Assembly: GCA_964036665.1 (NCBI GenBank)
Contig: OZ038529.1
Span: forward strand, 24,438,060 to 24,502,059
DNA: 64,000 nt
Reading direction: 5' to 3'
Origin: Gordius sp. MW1
Lineage: Eukaryota; Nematomorpha; Gordioida; Gordea; Gordiidae
The position numbers and the translations under genes are program-made. Positions 46,091 to 59,000 of this stretch are shown here, one piece after another (within the stretch, counting starts at the first letter, position 1; the number at the start of each line of letters is the position of its first letter). Under the pieces are notes generated by a model. That model made no database searches. It was not told where the DNA came from and saw nothing but the letters and a program-made list of their open reading frames with translations.

Positions 46091-46612
46091 AGGGGCTAAA
46101 ACGGGTTAACACATTGGCTGCATTTAATTAATATTTTGCTGTTATATGATTTGTAAACATTCTAACATGTTTGTACCTAAATGCATTAGCAATTAATATA
46201 TTAAAATATTGTAACCTAGAGCGGGTTTGCCAGTGATAACAAAATTTTAATGAAACTGTTGCCAAATATTTTAGAAAGGCCAAATACTATGAATTTGAAA
46301 AAATCATTCGTTTTTTAAATAATATAGTAAATTAGATTTTGTCCGGGATAATAAAACATTGCTATATTTGTTTTATTCAATTGCCATGAATTTAATGCTC
46401 ATTTTTTAATAGTGGTTGAAAGAATTTGAAATCGAAAAATTTTGGGCCTAACAGGCAAATTTAATATTTCGGGCCGGGCATTTCGGGCAGCTCTAACGTT
46501 TTGGGGCGGCCCGGCCGGACACCTAAAAGGATTCGCGCGGGCTCGGGCAGGCAATGAGGGTAAAAAATTTAACCGGGCCGGGTTCGGGCATAAAATTCCA
46601 AACAAATCTGAA

Positions 46613-47229
46613 CTCTGATTTTAATTAAAAAGGATGACGTCAGAGAAAAAAATATAAATTCTGACGAATCAAATTTAAATCCTTAGGATGTTCTGTTAGA
46701 TTTAACCTGGGCTACCAAATTTAACAAGATTAGCTAATAAATTTTTGACAATTCTGGTCACCAGTGCCACGAGTGAACGCACCTCCAGAAGGCAAGTTGT
46801 CTTATAGAAGAGGGAAGGACTATATTATGGCCTGATAAAATAGATAGCCTTTATTATTATTTAATATTTAAACCGATTTTATATGCTCCAACTTATTCAC
46901 TTTATGAACTATACAAAATGAAAATGATTTTATACAAAAAAATAATTTTTAAACAACGTCGACTTGTTCTTAATAGTGCTGGCCCTAAGGCGGCGCAATT
47001 TTTGGGTTTTATCTGAGAGCTGGATGCAGGCCTAAAAATACTAAAATATATTTGTGTGCAGGTGTTGGGCGGGCCTGAACCTAAAATTTTACCCCATGTA
47101 GGTCTCTACTTTTAACTGTTTTTGCACATAGAATCTAAAAACATCATTTAAAAGTAGAACGTTTATTAATATAGTCACAATAGACACCGATTTAATCAAG
47201 TCCATATTAATATTTACCTAATAGGCTGT
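46613..47229. other. Intergenic, nothing recognised
   Basis: AT-rich with minor GC islands near 47035-47100. No exon found. Confidence 0.4.
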
Positions 47230-47233
47230 TTAA

Positions 47234-47849
47234 CCCTCGAGAGTATTCGTGGGGTATTTTGGTACCCCACGCAAATTACAAATTTAAATATAAAACGCTA
47301 TTTAAGTCTAATAAATATGGCCTTTTTAGTAGCTTAATATTTTATCAAGAACTAGGCTAGGTGAAAATTTCATAGGTTTTGGCTTAATACTTTTTAAAAT
47401 ATAGAAGCTTTTTGGCTCGTGGGGTTCTGTTATACCCCACGAATACTCTCACGTAAGTTTTTTTCTATATGAAAAAATGTATATATTTTTTTTTATATGA
47501 AGATATCTTTTACAATTTGTTTTTTAATACATTTTGAACATTCTTTTAATAAAAAATCACGTTTATTTTGATATTTTAAGGTATATGATGTCAAAAGGTA
47601 AAATGAGGGGAAGCTTTAAAATAACCAAAATAAAAATGTGGGTCCAGAAAATTGTTAATAAGTTTTGTAATGTTGATTAGATTTATATCAAAATATATAC
47701 CATCAATCTTAAGACCTTTATAAACATTTGTTTATAATTTCAAAGGTTTTAAAAGAATCCTTTAAAAGTTATAAGAAGTTAAAATGTGGGGTAGAGTTAT
47801 ACCCCACGAATACTCTCGCGTTCGGGATTTTTAGGAATACTCTCGAGGG
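47234..47849. mobile_element. piggyBac-type miniature transposon, copy 2
   Basis: TTAA on both sides (47230-47233 and 47850-47853), the same ends and the same orientation as copy 1 at 28036, and nearly the same sequence. The clearest differences are a few short indels, including one of about ten bases near the left palindrome. Confidence 0.88.
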
Positions 47850-48290
47850 TTAATATACAATTATAAATTAACGGCAATACATTTATCAACTCTTTAATAA
47901 TTTATCAATATTTTAATTCAAAATCAGAAATCCACTATAAAATCATCTATTTGTAAATTAAATTTTCTTGGTATTAAAAAAGATATTAATAATTTATTAT
48001 CAAAAGTCTAAAAAATATTCCCCGAAATTAATAAATATTCATGAAAAAATTCGCTTTTACGTTACTGCATATTATATTATCAAGCTTCGGAATCGAAAAT
48101 TGCAGCTTTCGTCTGGCCCTAATGGTGTAAATAAGAGTATGTATGGATGTAATTGCCCCGATGATAAACAAGAGCTTAGCTAAATTGGTGAGCTAAGAAT
48201 GAGTCCCATCTGACACTATTGTTGCATCTCGGGACGTTAACCAGGGGTTACGTGTTAAGTTGATAGTAGGTTAGTGGCTAATTGAGTGGG

Positions 48291-48510
48291 GGTCAAAGGA
48301 GCACATCAAAGCTCATCAGGAAAGGAGCACACTTTGTTATTATAACCCAAACCCTTACCCTAGCCCTAACACTTACCCTAACCCATATATTTACTTGTTA
48401 TGATTTCACTAGGACATGTTAATATAAAATATTTTGTGCTAAGACAATATGTTAAACTCATCCTGAGCAATCATGACGAATTTCGCTCCTATTTCTGTGC
48501 TCCTTTGACC
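48291..48510. mobile_element. Miniature transposon with GGTCAAAGGAGCACA ends
   Basis: GGTCAAAGGAGCACA and TGTGCTCCTTTGACC are perfect inverted ends 220 bases apart. The inside carries a degenerate CCCTAA-rich stretch (48343-48386). No ORF. The transposon class is not identified. Confidence 0.75.
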
Positions 48511-48513
48511 GGT

Positions 48514-49670
48514 TACCGCTAATTCGTTTGTAGGAAACAGTAGGGGAAAGCAACATCATATATAACGACTACTAAAAGCATATAAATAATAAGGATACGA
48601 TTCTCCCTTGAGACTGTGGTAAAAGGACTAAGAGGCTCTCCATGAGTTAATAGTTTGGGCGTCGGACACGGACTCAGACTCACTGATAAATGATGGTAGA
48701 TAGGTTATTTAGGGGGGTTATAAATTTTTAAATGCCAGAAATCAATGAACAGTTTTATCTCACAAGCATTTTTACAATTGAAGATAAAACTCAGCAAATA
48801 TTAAGCCCCAGCCCGACTCAAGCTTTAACTTTTTTTAAAGGATGGGCCGGTTAGGACTAGAATGCCCGTTGTAGATACCATGTATCAATATCGTATTAGT
48901 AACCTTTACAATTTCAATGCTTAGATCTGTGAATTGGAAGTGGACTGACGCTCGGCCATTAATGTCTGACAGCCATGTTGACAATAAGAGATATTATTTA
49001 ATCTCCGAAAAAAGTATTAAACGCGGGATTGAACCCGCGAGCTTCACGAACATATTATAACAGTTGGAATTTGTAATTATATTAATGGCTTATGTTCTAA
49101 TAGTTAAAAATAGAATAATTTAAATATTTCAAAAGGCATCTGTTAAAGGCACCTAAAAATATAACGGGCTACATCATAGCCTATTCGTTGGAAAGACAGA
49201 TTTCATTTTTTGACAAAGAGAAAACTTTGGCACCCTCGGTTTTCCTCTTGTAACATTCCATAATTATCTACAAGTTTTTTGAATACAAAAATACGTGATA
49301 GTAGTTTAATACAAATTTGACCGTTAGATTTAACTTTCTATAGTATTTTGTGGATAAATTCAATCAAATGAAATAAATGATCTTCTAAAAAAAAAAAATC
49401 TGCAGAGAAGACCTAATAAAAACACAAAAACCTATAGGATAAACGAGTTACACCGTGCGACAGAGCATCATTTAAAAAGTTTTAAATGTGTTTAATATCT
49501 ATATATTAATATAAAAAATACTCTTTAATAACGCTCCAAGGAATCACTTACTGGTGAGTAAGTATGACAACAATACATGATTGATTCTTAAGTAACCGAG
49601 ATCTTAACCTCTCGATAAAATAAAATTTAGGAGATAATATAAAAGCCACTTTTTATCAATATTTTACAAG
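48514..49670. other. Intergenic; one tRNA-like B box
   Basis: On the minus strand CGCGGGTTCAATCCCGCG (49021-49038) forms a T-arm with a good B box, but no matching acceptor, D or anticodon arms were found. Otherwise nothing recognised. Confidence 0.35.
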
Positions 49671-49903
49671 CCAGGCCATCATTTTAACTTTATTTGTTCT
49701 TAATCGCTTGAATGCGTGAATTGCATATTTATAAGAAATAGATGATGCCTTTGATTGGAGCTTTTGATGATGAATGCAATATTTTTTCTTAGTTTTAAAA
49801 CAACAGATTATCATCTTTCCGATATATTTTATTACACAGAAACAAACGGTTACATTTTAATTTATATAGAATAACACATTTTGAAACGCCAATTGATATT
49901 AAA

Positions 49904-50943
49904 TTATACGATGATCAACACTGTAAAATCGCCAAATAGGATTATAACGTACTTTTCAATAAATTGATAAATGTTATATAGTACTTCGGGAACTTCGTAG
50001 AAGTTGTTTATATTTCCAATAAATTTACTGAGCATACCTATTAAGAATAGTATGTTCATTATATGCAATATTATTAATATTTTGCTATTTTTGGCCTTTT
50101 TGTTTATTATACCAAAACGTCTCCAAAAGGACATCATATCAAGAGGTTGTGTAAGAACAGTAGTTATGTCAACTACAGTTGGAATTGGATGAATCCTCCT
50201 TGTTGTGTTGACATTGCGTTTATGTATGTGGTATATAACGATGTAATTTATAATTATGGTAGATAAAAAGGTAATTGTATAAATTATATCACATATAGTT
50301 TCAAATTTTATCAGTAAACTTGATTGAATAGTGTTTTCAAAATACAAATTTTTAAATATAGTAAAATAAAATGAATCGCTCTGTAGCTTCATTGTTACTC
50401 TATTCGGGATGTGAAAGGGTAAATTAAATATAAAGCTACAATCATAAGTCCGAAATAAATACGGTACACATTCTTATGACACAACATTTTGTTATAAACA
50501 AAGGGGCGAGCTATCGCTATATACCTGTCCACAGTAATTAGCAATATTATCAAAAAGGAAAAGCAGCGAAGTGTTGTGGGAAATGATATATTAAAATTAC
50601 AATATATCCATGCTCTCAGTATTATCCTCTGGTAAGTAACGCGTTGATGGGTAAAGATAACTGACATTATGTAAAACATATTTGAAATGAGACCATTTAC
50701 GGATAAGAAAAGCAAATAAATGAGCCAATTGCCTTGATATTTTTCACGTCGGGATTCATTATGGGAGTTGTGCGGTCTTTTAGTTTTGACGAAATGTTTT
50801 ATTGAATATAAGCAGCTTGCGGAATTGAGTAGTAAACTGAAAAGGACAAGAAGATGGGCTATAAGATCATACGGATCAAATCTCTGATATATTTCACTTC
50901 CCATTGGGAAGGATTCGTTGTTAAAATTGGAGGATATGGCCAT
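49904..50943 (-). pseudogene. Rhodopsin-like G-protein-coupled receptor with a mid-gene frame change
   Basis: The first frame (50395-50943, 182 aa) has a glycosylatable N-terminus (NNES), TM1 (HLLVLFSLLLNSASCLY), TM2 (WLIYLLFLSVNGLISNMFY), TM3 with CFSFLIILLITVDRY (DRY at residues 139-141) and TM4 (YFGLMIVALYLIYP). A second frame (49904-50392) continues with TM5 (YTITFLSTIIINYIVIYH), a basic loop, TM6 (ILHIMNILFLIGML) and most of TM7. The two frames overlap near 50400-50420 and are offset, so one indel, an assembly error or an unseen splice separates them. The usual TM2 aspartate is N, and the TM7 NPxxY is not seen before a stop at 49904. A donor-like GTATAA there could lead to a further tail exon (49686-49812). 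Ligand unknown. Confidence 0.72.
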
Positions 50944-51069
50944 TAAATATAAAAGTCTTCTCTGTCAAATCAATATTAATTGAATAAATAACAATATGTA
51001 TTAACAGCAATAATTATCGATTTAAAGAAACAAAGGCTATCAACACTTAACGACACCTAAATATCGACT

Positions 51070-51180
51070 TAACTGCAGCAAATTGGCGGAACCAAGGGAT
51101 GAGGGGGGGGGGGGCAGGGAGTAAATCAAAATATTCGTAAAATTTATTGAAATTATGGCTTAAATTTTAAAAACAACCCA
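51070..51180. mobile_element. GGCGTAGCC-like element remnant
   Basis: A long G run followed by GGCAGGGAGTAAATCAAAATATTCG and ATTGAAATTATGGCTTAAAT resembles the inner part of the family. The ends are lost. Confidence 0.35.
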
Positions 51181-51197
51181 ACGTAGCTCTCCATGTT

Positions 51198-51840
51198 TTT
51201 CCACGAGAGCGAGACAGAAACATATTCGCCACCCTGAGTCGTTCAGGCCGCTTCTCAATAAGAGCTGCTAGCCTCTCGACCCAAAGCGTACGATATTTTC
51301 ATTAAATTATTGGTGACGTCGCTATACCACATATCAGCTATCGGCGCCGACATAGGCACTAGCGACATCACTGATGTCAAAATTGTCATCAGGCGTATCT
51401 CGCATAAAATGCAACTCCGCCTACCATAATCCCCTGGGAGCTATGAACTCCATAACGTTAACCTTAGACCTGACAACGATTATAACCTCTCATCATTCCA
51501 TGCGACGGTTCGAACCCAAAAAAGGTTAATTCATCATGCGCAGGGGCAAAAATATTTGTCCACCCAGGAATTGACCTCATCAAACCTAACCCATTAAGAC
51601 CGGACACTATTTTTTGAAAAGTCACTTTTTTTAAGAAAAAAGGACAATAATAAAATTAGTTTATCATGTAAATCACATCTTAAGCTTTAATAAAAACCAA
51701 TTTTGATAATATACGAAGGTCTTTAAGTATGCAAAATAGACAAATTATGGTATCTTTGCGTATGATAAATTCGATCGTAGGATTTAATGGGCTAATTAAA
51801 GGTGATACGCGGCATATAGCCAAAAAACGTAATGAATACA
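51198..51840 (-). repeat. Dispersed repeat R2, copy without the LINE
   Basis: Inverted relative to 62070-63385. Shared blocks: ATGTTTCTGTCTCGCTC, GGCCTGAACGACT, GTCGGCGCCGATAGCTGAT, GACATCA, GCGAGATACGC, GGAGTTCATAGCTCC and TTTGGCTATAT. Where the other copy has a LINE, this one is continuous. Confidence 0.75.
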
Positions 51841-51889
51841 GAAAATTATAAATTAAGCTTATCAAAAAAATAATATAATTAGTTCTTCT

Positions 51890-53746
51890 TTACATTGAAA
51901 GTTAAGACCCTCCACTTCCCGCACTCCTCAAATTTATGGGTTACCCAAAATTCATAAACCTTCAATTTTATTAAGACCAATTGTATCTTTATATAATACC
52001 TACAACTATGTTAGTCAGTACCTAATATCAATTTTAAAACCATATGTTAATTCATTCTTAATTCTTAAAAACTCTTTAGATTTGATTAATCGCTTGAAAA
52101 TCTGCCCTTTACAAGATTAATTTTCACTTGTAAGTTTTTACATCTAATCACTAATTATAAACATTCCTCTAGACCATGCCATAAATTATTGCTTGAAACT
52201 TTATGACAAAATTCAACAACCCCTTACCAAAACTATCTTTAAAGATTTATTAAATTTTTGCACAACAAATAACTTTCATTTAATAACATTAATTATGATC
52301 AGATTGATGGTACTGCTATGGGTAATCCCCTTGCTCCAATTATTTCTAACATATTCCTTAACGTACTAGAATCCTACATACAAACCTTTAGTTTATTCCC
52401 CCCTTTTTATGCCAGATACGTTGATGATATTTTATGTATTTGGCCTCATAAACTAACCACTGACTTAAAAGCCTTCTTGAATGTGTTGAATTCATTTTAT
52501 AAAAAGATAATCTTTACAGTGGAAATAGAAACCAACACACAGTTACCATTTTTAGTAACCCTCCACAACTTAAATAACAAAATTATCACAACAGTTTATC
52601 GTAAACCGACTGACTCTTCTCAATTTATACCATGGCACAGCCACTCCCCCTCATCCTTTAAAATCAACACTTTTGGATGATAATTAAAAGAGGTATAATT
52701 CATTGCTCTCTAGAATCTGATAGAGACATTGAAATTGAAAATATAACAGAAAGATTTATAGAGCTAAATTATCCCCTTGATTTGCTCACAAGCATTAAAA
52801 ATAAATTTTTAACATTGCCTAAAATGTCAAATAATGTAGACTCCACTCCTAATACAGATCATTATATCTCTATTCCCTTTCACATTAATCTTAGTAATAA
52901 TTTCCTAAAAGAAATCAAAAAGATTTTACATGTTCCCAAAATAGACAATTTCAAGTTTTCTCAACCACATCCAACCTATTCTCATTAATTAAACCCATTT
53001 AACATTACAGATAAAAATCTTGTTTCTAATTTAATTTATAAATCTCCTGCGCCTATTGCGACCAATTTTACGTTGTAGAAACTAAAATAACCTTAGCACA
53101 AAGAATCCAAGGCTCCGTTAACAAGATGCGACACACGCCGTAGAAGAACACTCGCTAAACAATTAACATAGCATTGATTGGGACAACTCGACCGTTCTTT
53201 ACAAAGCAGAAATTCAACAAAGAAAGAAAATTCGAAGAAAGCGTCCTGATCGACCGCCTCAAGCCGAAAATTAACGACCACCCCGGCCAATTTCGAAGCT
53301 ACAAGCACACCCATCCTCACTATTTTTATAATATCATAATACTCTTTTTATAATATCATAATACTCTAATTTTTATTTATTTAATCTCCTGCGTCGATTA
53401 CTATCAATTTTTAGACTGGGTGAAATACAACAACAAAAAAAGAACCTTGACACAAAGATGCGCGACCTACTCCGCCTTCGCCGAATTGCCGTTAAAGAAT
53501 CAACAATTGCAGATTTGGACAGCCCGACTGTTCTTTAAAGAGCGCGATACAACAAAGAAAAGGAAGTTCGTAGAAAGCGTTTTAATCGATCGCCTCAAGC
53601 CCAAAAACAAACAAACAAAATCAACGACTAATCCATCCGATCTCAGACCACAAGCACATACATCCACACATATATATATATATAATTCACTATGTCTAAC
53701 TACCCTTTCATTATTTATTAAGCACAGTTATTGTATTTATACATAA
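51890..53746 (+). mobile_element. Penelope-like element, degraded
   Basis: The plus strand carries LRPIVSLYNTYNYV-like sequence, then GNPLAPIISNIFLNVLES, FYARYVDDILCIWP (the YVDD box), FYKKIIFTVEIETNTQLPFL and VYRKPTDSSQF, the hallmarks of Penelope reverse transcriptase. Downstream are two successive copies of the C-terminal tail found after the GIY-YIG nuclease (ESVLIDRLKPK; 53195-53330 and 53500-53690). The GIY-YIG core itself is not clear. The element is broken in several places. Confidence 0.8.
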
Positions 53747-54480
53747 AATACTGTGATCATCCTGTTTCTCTTTTTTCGCCTTTTATTATTTAGCTATTTA
53801 TTTTCGCACCTTTTTCCTAACTCCATATATACCTATTATATTTTTATAAAAACATCCATTCCTACAATCGCTATTGTTAATTTCTCGCTATAACCAGTTT
53901 TGTAATTTCTATTGTTTTTTTATATCTATATCTCCCTAATTACTCACTTTACTTCATTTTTAATTTTTCGAGACTTCACCTTCTCCATTATATATTTATT
54001 ATTTTTTCCCCTGATAATGGGCTTTTATAGCCAGAAATATCGCGTTCCATTTCCCTCTACCTAAGCTATCAATCCAAATCCACCGATTTTATACAATGAC
54101 ATTTATATAAACGGATTGAAAATTCTTGATTATATTTAAATGTTTATATAATCCAGTCCTAATAGAAAGCGTATTGCGCGAGCGAAGGAAACGCGTTTAT
54201 TGTTAAACGCGAATTATTTAGGCATTATATTATCTGATTCTAATACGAACAAAGAGAGATTAAAAATCTCCAGTAAGATCATTCACGCGTGACGAACTGC
54301 CAGCGCAGCTGGCCTTAGTAGTACGCGTATAAAAAAGCGAAGAGAGAGAGAGATGGGGGGGGGGAGGCAACCCTTATGCATAAATATGCGTCTAATGCAT
54401 TAATACTCGTCTAACAAAGCGAGGTGAGGGGGGGGGAAAGACGTACGGTATTCTGCGTGGTAGACATCCACGACACTATT
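53747..54480. other. Non-coding; segment shared with right edge
   Basis: Mostly T-rich DNA. The part 54285-54370 (GCCAGCGCAGCTGGCCTTAG, ACGCGTATAA, GAGAGAGAG) recurs in inverted order at 63850-63910. Confidence 0.45.
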
Positions 54481-54485
54481 TTAAC

Positions 54486-54817
54486 AACGTGTCGGCTACA
54501 GGTAAGGCTAGACATACATAGTTAATTTCCTAAAAATTATAAGCCTACAATAAAATATTTTTTTAATTTATTATTACTACTTGAATATCTAAAAAAATCA
54601 ATTCTATAAAATATTTTTTGAACAAAGGTCATGTCGGATAAAATTGTGAAAGGCGATGAATGATATAATAATCATTGGAAATAAATTTCAAGACCACAGA
54701 TGCATCGTAGGAATGCAATTAAGTATACAATCAATGCGTGTGAAAGCACAATTTCGAATTAGGGATTCTTAAAAAGCCAATTATCTTTGTGAGCAGGATT
54801 TTTAACAAATAAACGTT
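54486..54817. repeat. Dispersed repeat R1, copy 2 (interrupted)
   Basis: Matches 42340-42660. It is broken by the hAT at 54818, and related sequence (ATTATCTTTGTGAGCAAATT, ACACAAATAGCATTTATT) resumes at 56055-56092. Confidence 0.75.
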
Positions 54818-56038
54818 TAGTGTTTCGATCTCGTCTCGAAAACAAAATCTCGTCTCGTCTCGGGAGCGATTATAAAAATCTCGATCGTCTCGTCTCGGTC
54901 TAGAAAAATCTCGGTCTCTCTCGACTTTTTTAAAAAAATATATATGGAATTAAAATTTATACTGTTTTATAAAAAATATTAAATAAGTGTCAAAAAATCC
55001 AAATGGCAAATTTTTTTATTTTTTGAAAAACTTTAATACACAAACTTTTTAAAGATTTAGCGGGACACGACATCTCATGACAATATAAAGATATAAATTA
55101 ATTCATAAAGATAAAGATAACTATGGAAAGTGCAGACTAAAAAAACTATGAATAAATTTGAACTATAGAAATTAATTTTTATTGTTCTATTGATCTAGCA
55201 AAATATAACATCTATATCAAATTCACTGTGTTTGTCAGCTAAATAAGGACTTAGAAAATAATAAGTTTGTTTATAGTTGACTTGGTTGCATAGCTAATTG
55301 AGACCCAACCCTGGCTAAAGCTTCAAAGCAGACCTTGACATATTTAAGGCAAACGTTTAAGTCCATGGATATTACCATCATCAATTATAGCCCATAGTGT
55401 TTATTGCATGTTTACTATAGCGTTATAAACCACAAAGTGCGAGTGACTTTTAATTATATTATTATTTATAGAATTGATAACTAGATGCACATATTAAAAC
55501 GTTGTAAAAACAACAATAAAATCAGCATTATTATAGGATTAAGAACATAGGATTTTAAACTTAAAATCAAAGTGCACGTATAATTTATTAAAAATATAAT
55601 TATAATCAAATTTAAATTCAAATGATTACCTTCAAACTTTATTATTAAATAGTTATTTGTTGACAACAATTTAGGTTTGTGTATTTATTTTATATTGCAG
55701 AATATGGAAAAATAGTAGATTTAAATGCACCTGCCAACCCAGCTTATAATGTGAAAAGCAATGCATAAGACAAAACATGTATTCACATTTCACATAACAA
55801 CACTTAGGAATTTTTTTAATATTAAATTTATTCCATACATATTGATTTACACTTAATACCTTAAATGTAAATCATGCAAATTAAAATAAAATCAATAAAA
55901 AGTCGAGATCTCGCCGAAAAAATCTCGTATCGTCTCGTCTCGACATCAAAAGTCTCGATCTCGACTCCATTTTTCGAATTCTCGTTCGAGACGAGACGAG
56001 ACGAGACCGAGATTTTTCTCGGTTTTTTCGCATCACTA
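54818..56038. mobile_element. hAT-type element with TCTCG arrays, copy A
   Basis: Ends TAGTGTTTCGATCTCGTCTCG (opening) and GGTTTTTTCGCATCACTA, with TAAACGTT on the left (54810-54817) and TAAACTTT on the right (56039-56046). Both ends carry arrays of CGTCT/GAGAC units. The interior is AT-rich without an ORF and matches copy B in inverted orientation. Confidence 0.82.
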
Positions 56039-56094
56039 TAAACTTTAAAAAAAATTATCTTTGTGAGCAAATTAACACAAATAGCATTTATTTA

Positions 56095-59000
56095 CGTTTT
56101 TCTTACTTACGCAACGTTCGTGATGAAGCGCGAAGCTAAAAAAAGCGAAGTGAAGTTTTGAGCTAATTTATAAAACTATTTATTTTTTTTCTTAATATCT
56201 TTATATTAACCGTAAAATTTATCATATATCACGAAAATAACAATTGTAAATAGGATGCATTCTTGGTGAAACCGCAGACGATTATTTTCGCCTTCAAAAA
56301 GCGAACGAAAATAAGATACAAATTATTTTGTATTTTTTGCGCGATGGTTAAATAATTAAATTTGGTATGTAGGTATTTTTTATTTAATTTTATATGTTTA
56401 TAGAATAATTACGATCTTATCAATAAATACCATTAATACATGATAAATTTGACTATGAATATAAAGATATTAATAAAAATAATGAATAGTTTGATAAATT
56501 AGTTCAAAACTTCACTTTGCTTTATTTCGCTTCGCGCGTTATCACGAACGCCCCCGTGACGCGTTTACGCATATTGCCCTCACTATTTACCTCGCTTATT
56601 TTACCCCAAAAATTAATCCTTTTCCCAGCTACATGACAAGAAAAACTAACAAAGATGGTGAGCCGGAGCAAGCTACCAGCCCACGAACTTCTTCGAGCCC
56701 TGTTAGACCAGGGGTTCCCGGTGCGGGCTCGGCGGAACTAGTGGCGCAACTTGTCGAACTGCAAAGGGAACAAGGGCGAGCGAATCAAGGGCAAATTGAC
56801 GGAATGAGGGAGATGCTCCAGAACTCCATGAGCATGGTGGGTAACCTAGCCCAAAGACCGGCGGAACAACCGCCATCATCCGCTTCGATGGTACAAATGC
56901 CATCCACTGTACAAATTGTACCGGCACCTGAACCGTACAAAACTCGAGGCTTCCTATGCGAGGAAATAAAGAAACATACACAAGGTCTGGAAGACTTACT
57001 TTCCTGATCAAAGAGTCCAAAAGAGGGATAGACATGAAGCTAAATACGCAATTATGATGTCACAAGTTTGCCTACCTACTTCCCCTCTAGAGGTTCTCAC
57101 CGCCCACGACTAGCAGCTTAAGACGCTATGCCTAGCGATCAAGTACAACTGGGCTACAGCTGCCAAACACGACACGACATGGCTGACAGACATGGGTTTT
57201 AAAGCTGTAGAGATCACTATGCCCAAGTCCCCGAAAAAGTCGTTTTTTCCAAGAGCTGGCAGGGGCCGAGGCAAAAAGCCGGGCCAAAACTTCCAAAAAA
57301 ACGCGGCCCCTGCCCCGCGTTCGTAAATTAATACGCGACACTGTCAATCGGTGGGAGTTCGGGGTCTCGGGCGAACCGACTCTTAACGGAGATAAAGATC
57401 AGGGCTCTCCCAGGTGGTGGCAACATAAAGAATTTTCTTATGTACCCGCCGCCAGATCTTCTTTCCAGCGCAACCAACCGATAATGACGACAACACACCT
57501 GCGCACCCTCCACCTCTGCCACCTCGGGAATACCCGAGGCCACCTATAGAAGTCGACGCACGAATCAACCCCGACGATGAATCCCTCGGCGGGAACTCCC
57601 GACCCTTGTGGATGACCACAAGGCCATCTTCCAGTGGGGGAAACCCAGCGCACGACTAAGCCCACAGGGCATCTAGACATAAAAACTACTAGGCTAAAGC
57701 CGCATCCATTTATGTCTCCCTTTACGCTAAAGGTTGCTTTCAAGGGTTTCAAGCCACCTCTGGATCTCCGTAAAATTCAGAGGAATGACGGCCTATTTAA
57801 GCCCGACAGGCGTAAAGAAATCTCTAAAAGCAGCCCAAGCTATTTCACGTCTATGAAGGAATCAGGAGTTATTTCCGAGACTCAGTCGCTCGCCATTACT
57901 TCTGCAACATTCTTCATATCAAAACGAAACGGGGATGCTAGGGTAATTACCGACCTGTCCGATGCATCAAAATATTTTAAGCACCTACCAATCCGACTTG
58001 CTACCATCCCCTTAACAGCCAAAAAGCTAGCTAAAGCTAACTACGCTGCAAAAATTGACCTGAAGGCTGCTTTTTTCAGCATCCCACTTCACAAAAACTC
58101 CAAAAAATACTGTGGATTTAAATGGAGAAATAAACTTTACCGTACAACGTACTGCCAATGGGGCGTCATTCTCACCATATGTCCTGCAAACCATATAAGC
58201 GGACATGGTAAAAAAGTCAGAAATGCAATTATAATGTCTATCTCGATGACATTCTTATCTTTGCAGAGGAAAAGACGATGTCATGGTCGATTTGGGCAAT
58301 ATAGCGACCATGGCCCCTGATTCGGGCCTCACGATTAACACCAGCAAATCGTCCCTCCTGCATCCAAAATCAAATATCTGGGCCTAATATTAGACTTCAA
58401 AACGCATACCGTTAAATGCTCCACCGAAACTCAAACCAGGCTTACTTACACAGCGGATATCTTATTCCTTTTCCTATCCACTGACACGCCACCGGCGGAC
58501 TACACACCTCTAGAGGCCATCGGGGTGCTTAACTACTTTTTCTACAACTTGACAGAAATGTCGAAGCTTTTTAGCACCTTCTACGCCATCGCAGCCAAGA
58601 AAAGTACAGCCCATAATAGGCCGGCAGCGCAAGCCAAACTGAAGGGGTGCCTTGCCATGCTCACCCAAATCATACCCCTTCATCATGAACACGACACCAT
58701 AATATACGCGGACGCCTCAATATCCTGGGGAGAACAAAAATTCCCGATCACTTTCGCCGACGCCGCAGAGGCCATCGGCCTAAACTGGGTAAACACAAGG
58801 CACATTACAGCTACCGAGACGCTAGCAGCTATCTATGTCTCCTACATGCCGTATATAGTGGCTATAGATTCACTAAAGTATTTATAGACTCCACCACGAC
58901 TTATTTCGTCCTTCTAAAAGGAGGGTCCAATTCTCCCGTCATTGAGAACATAATTGCACACTTCATGGCAGCGTATGATGTATCGCACCTCCTACGATCA

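Larger units (their letters stand above)
45309..46612. mobile_element. GGCCCGGG-rich composite element with later insertions
   Basis: Left GC-rich end GCCCGGCCCGGCCCGC..GGCGGGCAC and right end GGGCCGGGCATTTCGGGCAGC..GGGCCGGGTTCGGGC face each other 1.2 kb apart. A LINE tail (45705) and a GGCGTAGCC-type element (45836) lie between. Possibly one non-autonomous transposon filled by younger ones. Confidence 0.45.

Noticed and set aside
49018-49090. Possible tRNA gene on the minus strand
   Set aside because: Only the T-arm (CGCGGGTTCAATCCCGCG) is convincing. I could not pair acceptor, D or anticodon stems around it.
51500-51530. GGTTCGAACCC as a tRNA B box
   Set aside because: It is part of dispersed repeat R2 and no tRNA-like fold surrounds it.
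57132-57752. Minus-strand open frames over the DIRS-like fossil
   Set aside because: The element's recognisable RT and RNase H motifs are on the plus strand; these are complementary-strand shadows.
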